Source: Kiloniella majae
GTDB taxonomy: Bacteria; Pseudomonadota; Alphaproteobacteria; Kiloniellales; Kiloniellaceae
Length of the DNA stretch: 64,000 bases
Direction of reading: 5' to 3'
Assembly (NCBI RefSeq): GCF_002118315.1
Contig: NZ_MTSZ01000001.1
Location: 248,001 to 312,000 of the forward strand
A program made the position numbers and the translations under genes. Positions 43,546 through 52,080 of this stretch are shown in pieces (the stretch's first letter is position 1; each line of letters starts with the position of its first letter). The notes under the pieces are model-generated. The model was not told where the DNA came from, searched no databases, and worked only from the letters and a program-made list of their open reading frames with translations.

Positions 43546-45252
43546 ATGGAAGAGCAGCTCAATATATTGCTCCTAGAAGATGAGCAGGAACAAAACCTTC
43601 TGGTCAAAAGTTGCCTGAAAAAGGCTTTCCATAACACTCATCGTTATGACAAGGTCACCAGCCTGATTACAGGTGTCGAAAAGATAAAATTGGAAAGTTA
43701 CGATCTCGTTCTGCTAGATTACAAATCAACAGGTCAAGACGGTATAGAATTTGTTAATCATGTCATTAATGAACTCAAGATTATGGTTCCCATAATTTTC
43801 CTTGCTGATGAAAATAACCGCGAAGCAGACTTGAAGGCAATGGAAGCAGGCGCACAAGATTTCCTTTTAAAGCAAGAACTAACCCCCTATTCCGTGGAAA
43901 TGGCTATCCGGTATTCTCTCAAACATAAAAAAGCCGAAGAGCATATTCAGTACCTAGCCTATCACGATGCCTTGACAGGGCTACCCAACAAAAACCTTTT
44001 AATAGATCGCCTGGAACATACCTTGATCAGGTTCGCACGTCATCAACGTCACAGCGCTTTACTTTTTCTCGACTTAGACAGCTTTAAGATTATTAATGAT
44101 TCCTTGGGGCATTCTGTTGGCGACAATCTACTGATAGAAGTATCAAAACGTCTTCGTCGTATTTTAAAAGAAACCACTTCAGTAGCACGACCAGGTGGCG
44201 ACGAATTTATCATTCTTCTACCGGAAATTTCGAGAGATAAAGAAGAAGCCGCCCTTAAAGCGCAACAGATTGCTGATGAAATCATTCACGCGCTTAGCTT
44301 GCCGTTTGAATTCGGCGACCATCTTTTGCACATAGGTCTTTCCATCGGGGCTTCATTATTTTCAGGAAAGAATACCACCTGTGCAGATACCGTATTAAAA
44401 CATGCTGACACAGCAATGTATGAAGCTAAGGCGGCAGGGCGCAATACTGTCAGATTTTTTCAGGAAGAAATGGAAAAATCAGTCAAATACAAATTAGCTT
44501 TAGAGAATGATCTTCGCAAAGCCATACCGGCAAAACAGTTTGAGTTATATTACCAGCCGCAGGTGTGTGTGAACTCAGGCCAAGTTTTGGGGGCAGAAGC
44601 ACTTGTCAGATGGATACATCCGGAAAAAGGGTTAATCTCCCCCCTTGATTTTATTCCCTCAGCAGAACAAAGCGGCTTGATTCATCCCCTAGGCGCTTTG
44701 ATTTTCAGAACTGCTTGCGAACAACTTCATAGTTTCCCGAAAATCCCGCGAATTTCAGTAAATATAAGTGCCAAGCAATTCCATGCGCCAAACTTTGTAA
44801 AGACCATAGAGCAGATTATCAAAGAAACCAATACCAGCCCAAAGCGACTTGAATTAGAGCTAACTGAAAGTGCTATGTTGGCTGATATAGAAGAAACCGC
44901 CGCCAAAATGCTAGAGCTCAAAGATATGGGCTTCTCTTTTGCCCTGGATGATTTTGGTACAGGTTATTCATCCCTGACTTACTTAAAGCGACTTCCCTTT
45001 GATGTTCTTAAAATTGACCGCTCTTTTATTGCCAATATTATGGAAGATCCCGAACATGCTGGTATTGCTACCGCGGTTATTTCACTCGGGAAAGCCTTGG
45101 ACCTTCATGTTGTAGGTGAAGGGGTAGAAACAGAAGATCACCTGCAGTTTTTAAAACGCCAGGGGGCCCATTCTGCCCAAGGATACTATATCAGCCGCCC
45201 GGTCCCCGCTGATCAGTTTATTGCATGGCATAACCAGCGAATGGCTGGATAA
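43546..45252 (+). CDS. Response regulator with GGDEF and EAL domains
   Basis: 568 aa. The REC domain (1-125) has phosphoacceptor Asp58 in LVLLDYKSTGQDG and the conserved Lys in FLLKQEL. The GGDEF domain (~135-300) has an intact ARPGGDEFIILL, but the usual RxxD inhibitory site upstream reads KETTS, so product inhibition is probably absent. The EAL domain (~315-565) has EALVRW, ELTESAML, DDFGTGYSSLTYL and EGVETEDHL, all catalytic signatures of c-di-GMP hydrolysis. Both activities look possible. Phosphorylation by the upstream kinase probably sets the balance. Confidence 0.9.
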   Translation: MEEQLNILLLEDEQEQNLLVKSCLKKAFHNTHRYDKVTSLITGVEKIKLESYDLVLLDYKSTGQDGIEFVNHVINELKIMVPIIFLADENNREADLKAMEAGAQDFLLKQELTPYSVEMAIRYSLKHKKAEEHIQYLAYHDALTGLPNKNLLIDRLEHTLIRFARHQRHSALLFLDLDSFKIINDSLGHSVGDNLLIEVSKRLRRILKETTSVARPGGDEFIILLPEISRDKEEAALKAQQIADEIIHALSLPFEFGDHLLHIGLSIGASLFSGKNTTCADTVLKHADTAMYEAKAAGRNTVRFFQEEMEKSVKYKLALENDLRKAIPAKQFELYYQPQVCVNSGQVLGAEALVRWIHPEKGLISPLDFIPSAEQSGLIHPLGALIFRTACEQLHSFPKIPRISVNISAKQFHAPNFVKTIEQIIKETNTSPKRLELELTESAMLADIEETAAKMLELKDMGFSFALDDFGTGYSSLTYLKRLPFDVLKIDRSFIANIMEDPEHAGIATAVISLGKALDLHVVGEGVETEDHLQFLKRQGAHSAQGYYISRPVPADQFIAWHNQRMAG

Positions 45253-45390
45253 TATGTAACCCGGATAATATGTAACTATACCGTATAGAAAAACTTTAAC
45301 TTTTCAAACAATTGCATCATCATTTATATGATGTAATGATTGCGCTCTTCAAAAATTTATTCCAACCGCAAATGACATAGAGAGTAATCA

Positions 45391-45864
45391 ATGATTATCC
45401 CCAACCTCATGGTAACGGATATAGAAAAATCCCTTAATTTCTATAGAGACATTTTAGGGATGGAACTTGTTGTCCTTGTTTCCCCGCAAAAAGATGTTTC
45501 CTTTGAAGGGAATGGTGCTGGGGCAGCTTTTGCGACACTGGAGTGGAAAAATCAAAACAGCGCTTCAAACAATAAAGCTGACGATAATAATAAAGAAACG
45601 CAATCTGGCGGGCAGATAATGCTTCAAACAGCCCAAAGCCTGGCTGATGAATTGTCAGTCTATAGCCCCGAAAACTCCCCTACTCCATCGGGAACTATTT
45701 ACTTCCGTGGCTTGGATCCAGAAACAATCCTGAACAAAGCCCCTCAAGACATTGTTGTAAAAGGTCCTTTTCAACAGTGGTATGGCATGAACGAACTCTA
45801 CCTTCGGGATCCTGATGGGTACATCATCTGTGTCGGAATACCTGCAGGAAATCCGCCTCAATAA
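45391..45864 (+). CDS. VOC-superfamily (glyoxalase/bleomycin-resistance-like) protein
   Basis: A 157-aa metalloenzyme-fold protein. The N-terminal module is MIIPNLMVTDIEKSLNFYRD, ILGMELVV. The C-terminal module ends in WYGMNELYLRDPDGYIICVG, the usual closing strand of the family. A polar insert (NKADDNNKETQSGG) separates them and looks like a loop extension. Substrate is unknown. The next gene follows by 41 bases on the same strand. Confidence 0.8.
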   Translation: MIIPNLMVTDIEKSLNFYRDILGMELVVLVSPQKDVSFEGNGAGAAFATLEWKNQNSASNNKADDNNKETQSGGQIMLQTAQSLADELSVYSPENSPTPSGTIYFRGLDPETILNKAPQDIVVKGPFQQWYGMNELYLRDPDGYIICVGIPAGNPPQ

Positions 45865-45904
45865 GCCATAACCCAACAAGTTTAAAGACCGGACACAGAA
45901 ATTT

Positions 45905-46225
45905 ATGGTGACAAAACCTGTTCTTTTTATTCTAAAAATGCCATTTGAAGACAAGGATCTTCCTTCAACAAATAAAGACGGTTGGTTTTGCACTCACTGT
46001 GCAATGATCGAAGGAGCACTTTTGGTTAATCCTCATTGGCTTGATCATATCGAAGTCAGGCGTATTGATCATGCGAAACCTAGAACTGAAGTGATCGAAT
46101 TTCTCGGACAAGAAAAGCAATGGCTTCCGGTTCTCATAATCAATGGATCTGAAACGCTGACCGACCCCAAAGAGATTACCACCTATCTGTCAGATCACTT
46201 TGGTGGCGCTGCACCGCATCCTTAA
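45905..46225 (+). CDS. DUF3088 protein
   Basis: A 106-aa thioredoxin/glutaredoxin-like small protein. The family pattern is visible: VLFILKMPFEDKD, then WFCTHCAMIEGALL with a CxxC pair, IEVRRIDHAKPR and QWLPVLIINGSE. Function is not established; the CxxC suggests redox or metal binding. It probably forms an operon with the VOC gene. Confidence 0.8.
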   Translation: MVTKPVLFILKMPFEDKDLPSTNKDGWFCTHCAMIEGALLVNPHWLDHIEVRRIDHAKPRTEVIEFLGQEKQWLPVLIINGSETLTDPKEITTYLSDHFGGAAPHP

Positions 46226-46448
46226 TTATTTAAGGCTTAAATATCTCTGGCTTAACCCTCTATGTCCTAGACCTATCTAGTTCAATCTATATTGACGCTC
46301 CCTTTTCTTCATGGCATAAATTTCTTGGCTTTAATTAAGCCTCCATGTTCGCGGAAAGGGCTGCGCCCAAAATTAAACGTTTATGATCGATATAAACGAT
46401 TTCCTAACCTGACTGGCGGACACAGGTTCTTATTCAGAGGATAATCGT

Positions 46449-47735
46449 ATGAATAATACACCAGAATTAGATCTGGCGTCTCCCGCTACCCCCCGAACAA
46501 TGTTTCATGGTGTTCTAAACTACGAACAGCAAAAAAAGCGTGCGAAAGAGCTTTTAAAAACTTTCAAGAATCAAAATCAAACTGCCAGGACGAAGCTAAA
46601 GCGTTTTCATCCCCAGTTTGAAAAAAGGCCGATAGATTCAAGCAATATAACACTTTCTGATTGCCAATTATGTGTCGCCCGCGAAAATGGCTTTTCATCC
46701 TGGCTCAAATTAAAAGCCCATTGTGATCAGCTTAAAATAAAGCAAAACCAAATTAATTCAGGACATATTCCAGAGCTTGATAATAAAGATACTCTTCATA
46801 TCCGCTGTGGATCAGATATTAAACATAGCCTAAAAGTCGCCGGGTTTATCGGGGAGTTTCACGAGTTTAACGATCCTTTTTGCCAAGGTCCGATCCCTAA
46901 AGGAAGCAAGCTGGATTTTCTAAAAACGAGGACTGAGTTTATATCTACGGCTTACGGCATTCCCTTAAAAGAAATTACAGCCAATCAAAAAATTGCTTAT
47001 GAGAAGCTGGAAAAGCTTTGGGATTATGAACGGGTTATTTTATGGTTCGAGCACGATAGCTACGATCAGCTTATTCTTGCCTTTTTGCTCGACCATTTTT
47101 CCTCACTTGTCTCCCGCCCAAAGCTAGAGATCATTTGTATCGATAGTGTTCCCGGCGTTCCTGATTTTGTTGGTCTAGGACAGCTTGCCCCGGAAATGTT
47201 GATATGGCTATGGGAAAACCAGCGTGCACCAATAACAGACGAACAACTCACGCTGGGTGAAAGCATATGGGGCGCTCTAAAACAAGAAACACCTCACGAT
47301 CTTGAAAGAATCATTGAGACAGGCACACCAGAACTCCCCTTAATGGCAAATGCCTTAAAACGACATTTAAAAGAACTGCCCTCGGATAAAAACGGTCTGG
47401 GTCTTACACAGGAATTGACCCTAGGTATCCTCGCAGATAAAGGCCCTTTGAAAGGCAAAGAACTATTTGCAACCTTAATGCGCGAATATGAGCCCCTCCC
47501 TTACCTTGGCGACCTGATGTACTGGTATGAATTGAGCCAACTTAAAAAATCAAAAACAGCACTTATTAATGACGAAGCGGCAGATACGCCTCTCCCCTGG
47601 CCAGAACGCCTAATTAGCATCACACAAGCTGGACAAGAGCTTCTATCAGGAAAACTGAACTATAAAGATTTCATACCTGATGCCAGGTGGGTCGGAGGCA
47701 TAAAAATCAACCCAGATATTACCCAAAAGACATAA
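46449..47735 (+). CDS. DUF1835 domain protein
   Basis: 428 aa. The N-terminal ~90 residues are an ankyrin-like helical region (QQKKRAKELLKTFKNQNQTA, LCVARENGFSSWLKLKAHC). Next is DUF1835 (LHIRCGSDIKHSLKVAGFIG, DPFCQGPIPKG) with the later ERVILWFEHDSYDQLILAFL. A C-terminal winged-helix-like part (DUF3658 region) follows. Function unknown. Its own leader (46226-46448) is gene-free. Confidence 0.82.
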   Translation: MNNTPELDLASPATPRTMFHGVLNYEQQKKRAKELLKTFKNQNQTARTKLKRFHPQFEKRPIDSSNITLSDCQLCVARENGFSSWLKLKAHCDQLKIKQNQINSGHIPELDNKDTLHIRCGSDIKHSLKVAGFIGEFHEFNDPFCQGPIPKGSKLDFLKTRTEFISTAYGIPLKEITANQKIAYEKLEKLWDYERVILWFEHDSYDQLILAFLLDHFSSLVSRPKLEIICIDSVPGVPDFVGLGQLAPEMLIWLWENQRAPITDEQLTLGESIWGALKQETPHDLERIIETGTPELPLMANALKRHLKELPSDKNGLGLTQELTLGILADKGPLKGKELFATLMREYEPLPYLGDLMYWYELSQLKKSKTALINDEAADTPLPWPERLISITQAGQELLSGKLNYKDFIPDARWVGGIKINPDITQKT

Positions 47736-47903
47736 TATTCTATCACGTCTATTAAAGCTGAAACCTCTGACGATATTAGCCCATTGTTAACCGATATCAT
47801 TGTAAAAGAGGAATAACTGTAAGTTTTATTGTCACAAGAAGATAGGCCTTCTCTGAAACAATTCAACTTGCTAATCAATAAAAGATACTATGAGGTTTCA
47901 GCT

Positions 47904-48974
47904 TTGCCACTTTCAGCTCGCATTACTAAAGGAAGTCACCGGTTTATCAAACTGGTCGTTGCCATATACGTTCTGCTTGCTTTTGTGCTCAGCTTTAGTG
48001 TGGTTACACAGGCCACAGCTCAATCATCAAAAAGAATTATTGTTTTGGAAACAATGGCTGTTCCGGTTCTGCAAGATGCCACGAAGTGGTTCCGTCAAGG
48101 AATGACTGACTTGGGCTATACTGAAGGATCGAACGTTGAATATGTCATTCTTAATGCTGAAGGCAACATTGATAAAGCGTTTAGCTTGTTGGAAGCCGAA
48201 CTAAAGAACGAACAACCCGACATGGTAATGTCCATTGCCACACTTGCGACAAGGGCTTCTCATAGCCTTCTCAAGGGCAAGGAAATTCCACAAGTCTTTA
48301 TTTTTGTCTCTTACCCGGACCAAGAAGGCTTTGTCAGCGCCATTGGCCAGAAAACAGGCACCAATATTACCGGGAAAACTCACATTGTCCCACCAGCAGC
48401 CAAACTCGAAGTCGTCAAGCAAGCCCTAAAGCCACTAACGGATAAATCACCTTTGAGAATAGGAATTGTCAATTCAACCTATCCCTCAGCTCTCAGTGAA
48501 GCAGCACAACTCATCGAAATAGACAAACAAGTTAATGAACTGAGCTTCATTGATTTGAATTTTGAATATCAACCAGGCTCTGAAAATAGAAAAGCACTAC
48601 GGGACAGCGCGTTAAAAACAATTGAAGAAAACCGCTCAAAATACGATTTACTCTGGTTTGCAACTGGTCCCATTGGAAATGACACAGAGCTCCTAAAAAC
48701 TCTGAAAGAAAAAAACATCCCGGTCGTTTTTGCCAACAACACAGCGGCGGTGAAATCCGGGGCCATGATCTCGATGGTCTCTAACGCCGAAGTAAACGGG
48801 ATTGCCGCGGCCCAGATGGTCGATCAGATTTTTAAAGGCACCAAAGCAGGCGATATTCCTGTTACTCGCCCCAACAGTTACTTAGTCAGCATCAACGTAA
48901 CAACAGCCACTGAATTGGGAACAGTCATCCCCTCTTCTCTTTTAAAGCTCGCTGGCAAAAACATTTATCGATAG
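47904..48974 (+). CDS. ABC-type substrate-binding protein (PF04392 type), sensor partner
   Basis: 356 aa from the TTG at 47904, chosen because GAGG precedes it by 8 bases and it leaves a normal signal peptide (FIKLVVAIYVLLAFVLSFSV, cleaved after TQATAQ). An upstream TTG at 47829 is also open. The mature domain has RIIVLETMAVPVLQDATKWF, RQGMTDLGYTEG, VIPPAAKLE-like HIVPPAAKLEVVKQ and NGIAAAQMVDQIFKGTKAGD, typical of ABC_sub_bind. No permease or ATPase follows. Instead a hybrid kinase begins 9 bases later. Confidence 0.82.
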   Translation: MPLSARITKGSHRFIKLVVAIYVLLAFVLSFSVVTQATAQSSKRIIVLETMAVPVLQDATKWFRQGMTDLGYTEGSNVEYVILNAEGNIDKAFSLLEAELKNEQPDMVMSIATLATRASHSLLKGKEIPQVFIFVSYPDQEGFVSAIGQKTGTNITGKTHIVPPAAKLEVVKQALKPLTDKSPLRIGIVNSTYPSALSEAAQLIEIDKQVNELSFIDLNFEYQPGSENRKALRDSALKTIEENRSKYDLLWFATGPIGNDTELLKTLKEKNIPVVFANNTAAVKSGAMISMVSNAEVNGIAAAQMVDQIFKGTKAGDIPVTRPNSYLVSINVTTATELGTVIPSSLLKLAGKNIYR

Positions 48975-48983
48975 AAACCTGAC

Positions 48984-50897
48984 ATGAGATTATATCAAAA
49001 ATACTTTTTGACCATGTTGCCAATCATTTTAATTTGTATTGGCTCTCTTGGGTTTTGGTCTTATACGCACTCCAGAAATGCACTCTATGAAAGTGAAGAA
49101 GAAAATATGAACCTGCTTCTGAACGAGGCAGTACATCATATAATTTCATCGCGTCATGAATTGCTAGAACAAGCTGGCCTCACCGATATACCGGCATTTG
49201 TACAATCCTATCAGGATGAAGTCTTTAAAGAATTGGACGACTTGGCAGTTGTCACAAATCGACGCTACTTTATTATTGCCCAGGATGGTACCCCTATCTA
49301 TTGCAGTGACAGTAAAGATCCCAGTGTACTTGCAGAATGGAGCGTTCTCGCTCAATCCTTACAGGGACAGACTTTTGGATCTTTTCAAGCCAAGGACAAC
49401 ATTAATACTTTATATGCATCCGCTGCTTTCAGTAAACCGGACTGGAATTGGGTCATTTTTGTCTCCCGCCCCGAAGCAGAGGTCACCAAACAGGTTTCCA
49501 TCATCCAGCTGGTAACAATTGGCGTATCCCTCATTTCCATCCTTTTAATGGGGGGCTTGCTCACCCTTGTGACGCGCCGTCTTCTCATCCAACCCATTAA
49601 TCATCTACAAGAAGCCGCAGCGCAAATTTCCAGGCAAGAACCCGTTGACCATATTGATATAACCTCAAATGACGAGCTCGGCGATTTGGCCCGTGATATG
49701 GAGGGCATGTCCGAAGCAATTAAAAACAAAATCGAAGAAGTGCAGGTTGCAAACAAAGCTAAATCCATGTTTTTGGCCCATATGAGCCACGAATTACGAT
49801 CACCGCTAAATTCTATTCTTGGCTATGCAGACCTCGCCTTGGGTAATAAAGAAATTCAGGCCCTTCCCAAGGAAACCCAAAATTACATCAAAACCATCTC
49901 CAGTTCTGGAAACCACTTGATGGACTTGATTGGTGATATTCTGGATTTCTCGAAAATAGAAGCCGGTGAACTCGTCCTTGAAAAAAGTACAATGAGTTTG
50001 GCTGAACTCATCGAAGAAACCAGTAGTATGATGGTTCTGGCAGCAAGAGAGAAAAACAACACTCTTGATGTTGTATTCCCAGACAATATTCACAGGTGGG
50101 TTCTTGGTGACAGTGTTCGCTTGCGACAGATCCTGATGAACTTCCTTTCAAATGCAGTAAAATTTACCACGGATGGCACCATCAGACTGGGCGTGACATT
50201 AAAATCGGAAGATGAATTCACTCAAAAACTACGCTTCGAAGTATCTGACGAAGGCATTGGTATTCCAAAAGCCAAACAAACGTCACTCTTTAGTGCCTTT
50301 TCACAGGCAGACGTATCAACAACACGAAACTATGGCGGTACAGGTTTAGGCCTCGCGATCAATAAACAGCTCGTACTGGCTATGGATGGTCAGATTGGGG
50401 TTGATAGTGAAGAGGAAAAGGGAAGTACCTTCTGGTTTGAAGTTACACTGGATAAAGCCAAAGCGCTCTATCGCCCGCAAGAAGAAATACTAGAGCACGA
50501 TCTGAGGAACCTCAAACTCCTGCTTGTCGAAGATATCAAGGTTAACCAGATCATGGCAAAAGCACTGCTTGAAAAAAGTGGTCAGACCGTGGATACCGCA
50601 GACAACGGTTTTGAAGCCGTCGAAAAAGTAACGACCAATGAGTATGATATCATTCTCATGGATATCCATATGCCGGAAATGGACGGTGTTGAAGCAACCA
50701 AACAAATACGGTCCCTTTCAGATACGACAAAATCTTCCACTCCCATCATTGCACTGACAGCAGATATCGAAACCAGCAATCTAAAAGAATACATTGCAAG
50801 TGGTATGAACGCGACCTGTTCAAAGCCCTTGAATATGGATGACCTGTTAAAGACCCTAAAGCGCCTTGTTCATGAAAGATCAGCAAGTGCGGCTTAG
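48984..50897 (+). CDS. Hybrid sensor histidine kinase with receiver domain
   Basis: 637 aa. TM1 (FLTMLPIILICIGSLGFWSY), a periplasmic sensor of about 150 residues, TM2 (VTIGVSLISILLMGGLLTLV), HAMP, then HisKA with His269 in AHMSHELRSPLNSILGYADL. The HATPase has NFLSNAVKFTTDG, DEGIGIPKAK and GTGLGLAINKQL. The C-terminal REC (~515-630) has Asp560 in LMDIHMPEMDG. It is co-transcribed with the binding protein ahead of it. No separate HPt is visible, so the final output lies elsewhere. Confidence 0.9.
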   Translation: MRLYQKYFLTMLPIILICIGSLGFWSYTHSRNALYESEEENMNLLLNEAVHHIISSRHELLEQAGLTDIPAFVQSYQDEVFKELDDLAVVTNRRYFIIAQDGTPIYCSDSKDPSVLAEWSVLAQSLQGQTFGSFQAKDNINTLYASAAFSKPDWNWVIFVSRPEAEVTKQVSIIQLVTIGVSLISILLMGGLLTLVTRRLLIQPINHLQEAAAQISRQEPVDHIDITSNDELGDLARDMEGMSEAIKNKIEEVQVANKAKSMFLAHMSHELRSPLNSILGYADLALGNKEIQALPKETQNYIKTISSSGNHLMDLIGDILDFSKIEAGELVLEKSTMSLAELIEETSSMMVLAAREKNNTLDVVFPDNIHRWVLGDSVRLRQILMNFLSNAVKFTTDGTIRLGVTLKSEDEFTQKLRFEVSDEGIGIPKAKQTSLFSAFSQADVSTTRNYGGTGLGLAINKQLVLAMDGQIGVDSEEEKGSTFWFEVTLDKAKALYRPQEEILEHDLRNLKLLLVEDIKVNQIMAKALLEKSGQTVDTADNGFEAVEKVTTNEYDIILMDIHMPEMDGVEATKQIRSLSDTTKSSTPIIALTADIETSNLKEYIASGMNATCSKPLNMDDLLKTLKRLVHERSASAA

Positions 50898-51094
50898 AAA
50901 ACACAGTTCCTAAACACATAGATTTCAGAACAAATAGGTCTGAGAAAAAAACTCTTTAATACAAGTGTAAGCTTTACACCGAAATTAGAATAGAGAGTGC
51001 TCTCTTATCTGCAATACATGTTACCGAGATAAAGAGCACTCAAAATGTCTATGAGGATAAAGTTACATGAGCTATGAAAATCAAAACGACAAAT

Positions 51095-51535
51095 TCACAT
51101 TGTATCCTTCTTGGATAAAACTTTTCGCAGAGAAGCAAAGTGTTCATCCCAGCCTGCATCCAGCGACAAGATCATATCCATAGCTGCTTCTCCAGCCGCA
51201 GCTTCAACACCTTCGTGTTTAAGCGTTAACCGGGTTCCACAAAGAACTTCCTCCAACACCCAGGTGACCGTTGTTAATGAACCATTCAAAGGATTTACCG
51301 TAAAGGACCACACCATCTTTTCAGGACGGTGCATCTCCAAAACACTCCCCCAGCAAACCTTCGCCTTTTCGCCGTTGTCTCGGGTTAAAATCAGCTCATA
51401 GTCCTCGCCATCGGCCAAATCTTCTTTAGGTGGGTGGAACCAAAGGCCGATTTTGTCCCGCTCGGTTAGAAAAGACCACACGGTTTCCCGGGTTGCGTTG
51501 AAAAAAACAGTCTTTGTTATTGTTGATGTCGTCAT
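51095..51535 (-). CDS. SRPBCC (AHSA1-like) protein
   Basis: A 146-aa START-like fold protein: TKTVFFNATRETVWSFLTER, then FHPPKEDLADGEDYELIL, KMVWSFTVNPL, VTWVLEEVLCGTRLTLKHEG and the final helix AGWDEHFASLRKVL. Such proteins bind small hydrophobic ligands and are usually encoded beside an ArsR regulator, as here. It starts 3 bases after the ArsR gene stop. Confidence 0.85.
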   Translation of the reverse strand: MTTSTITKTVFFNATRETVWSFLTERDKIGLWFHPPKEDLADGEDYELILTRDNGEKAKVCWGSVLEMHRPEKMVWSFTVNPLNGSLTTVTWVLEEVLCGTRLTLKHEGVEAAAGEAAMDMILSLDAGWDEHFASLRKVLSKKDTM

Positions 51536-51538
51536 TAT

Positions 51539-51883
51539 CTATATCCTTCCCTTAATAGATTTTCGTTTTGTCTTTTCCGCATCCTCCACAGCTGTTTTCA
51601 ACGCTCCCAGACGTTGATCCCAGAACTGATCAAAATAACCGATCCAGTCAGAAACGGCAGATAACCCTTGTGCTTCCAGTCTATTGATCCGCTCACGCCC
51701 TTGAACATGAACTGAAATCAGCTGTCCCTCTTCCAGAATGTTCAAATGCTTTTTTACCGCCGCACGGGTGATTTCAAACCTCTCTGTCACCTCACCGATC
51801 GTCATCTCCTGTCGACTTAGATGCATCAAGATTTCGCGCCGTGTCGGATCTGCAAGCGCCCTGAATGTTTCTTGTATGTGCAT
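51539..51883 (-). CDS. ArsR-family transcriptional regulator
   Basis: 114 aa. Winged helix: FRALADPTRREILMHLSRQE, MTIGEVTERFEITRAAVKKH, LNILEEGQLISVHVQGRE. It lacks the metal-binding ELCVCD motif, so it is of the SRPBCC-associated type. The ATG at 51883 is chosen for GAGG spaced by 7 bases. It probably represses its own two-gene operon through the double operator upstream. Confidence 0.88.
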   Translation of the reverse strand: MHIQETFRALADPTRREILMHLSRQEMTIGEVTERFEITRAAVKKHLNILEEGQLISVHVQGRERINRLEAQGLSAVSDWIGYFDQFWDQRLGALKTAVEDAEKTKRKSIKGRI

Positions 51884-51900
51884 AATCACACCTCAACATA

Positions 51901-51947
51901 GTACCTTATGGTATCATTTTATACAATACCTTTTGGTATCATGTCAA
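51901..51947 (-). promoter_or_regulatory. Promoter with two operators for the arsR-SRPBCC operon
   Basis: On the minus strand, TTGACA (51942-51947), an 18-bp spacer and TATAAA (51918-51923). Two copies of an imperfect palindrome (T)ACC-NNNN-GGTA lie at 51902-51913 and 51927-51938, 25 bp apart. One fills the spacer and the other sits just past the -10. This is a textbook repression layout for the ArsR product. Confidence 0.75.
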
Positions 51948-51997
51948 GATACAAAAACCACTCATGTCATTAACAAGAGTTCTCACCTTCGCAAAAA

Positions 51998-52042
51998 AAC
52001 CAAAACCGCCAACAGAGATAATTCCTGTTGGCGGTTTTGGTT
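51998..52042 (-). terminator. Intrinsic terminator of the MCP gene
   Basis: An 18-bp perfect stem (51998-52015 with 52025-52042) is followed by seven T on the minus strand, 38 bases after the MCP stop codon. Confidence 0.9.
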
Positions 52043-52080
52043 TCTATTAATGAGCAAACGAACTAATTGTTTACTTTTGT

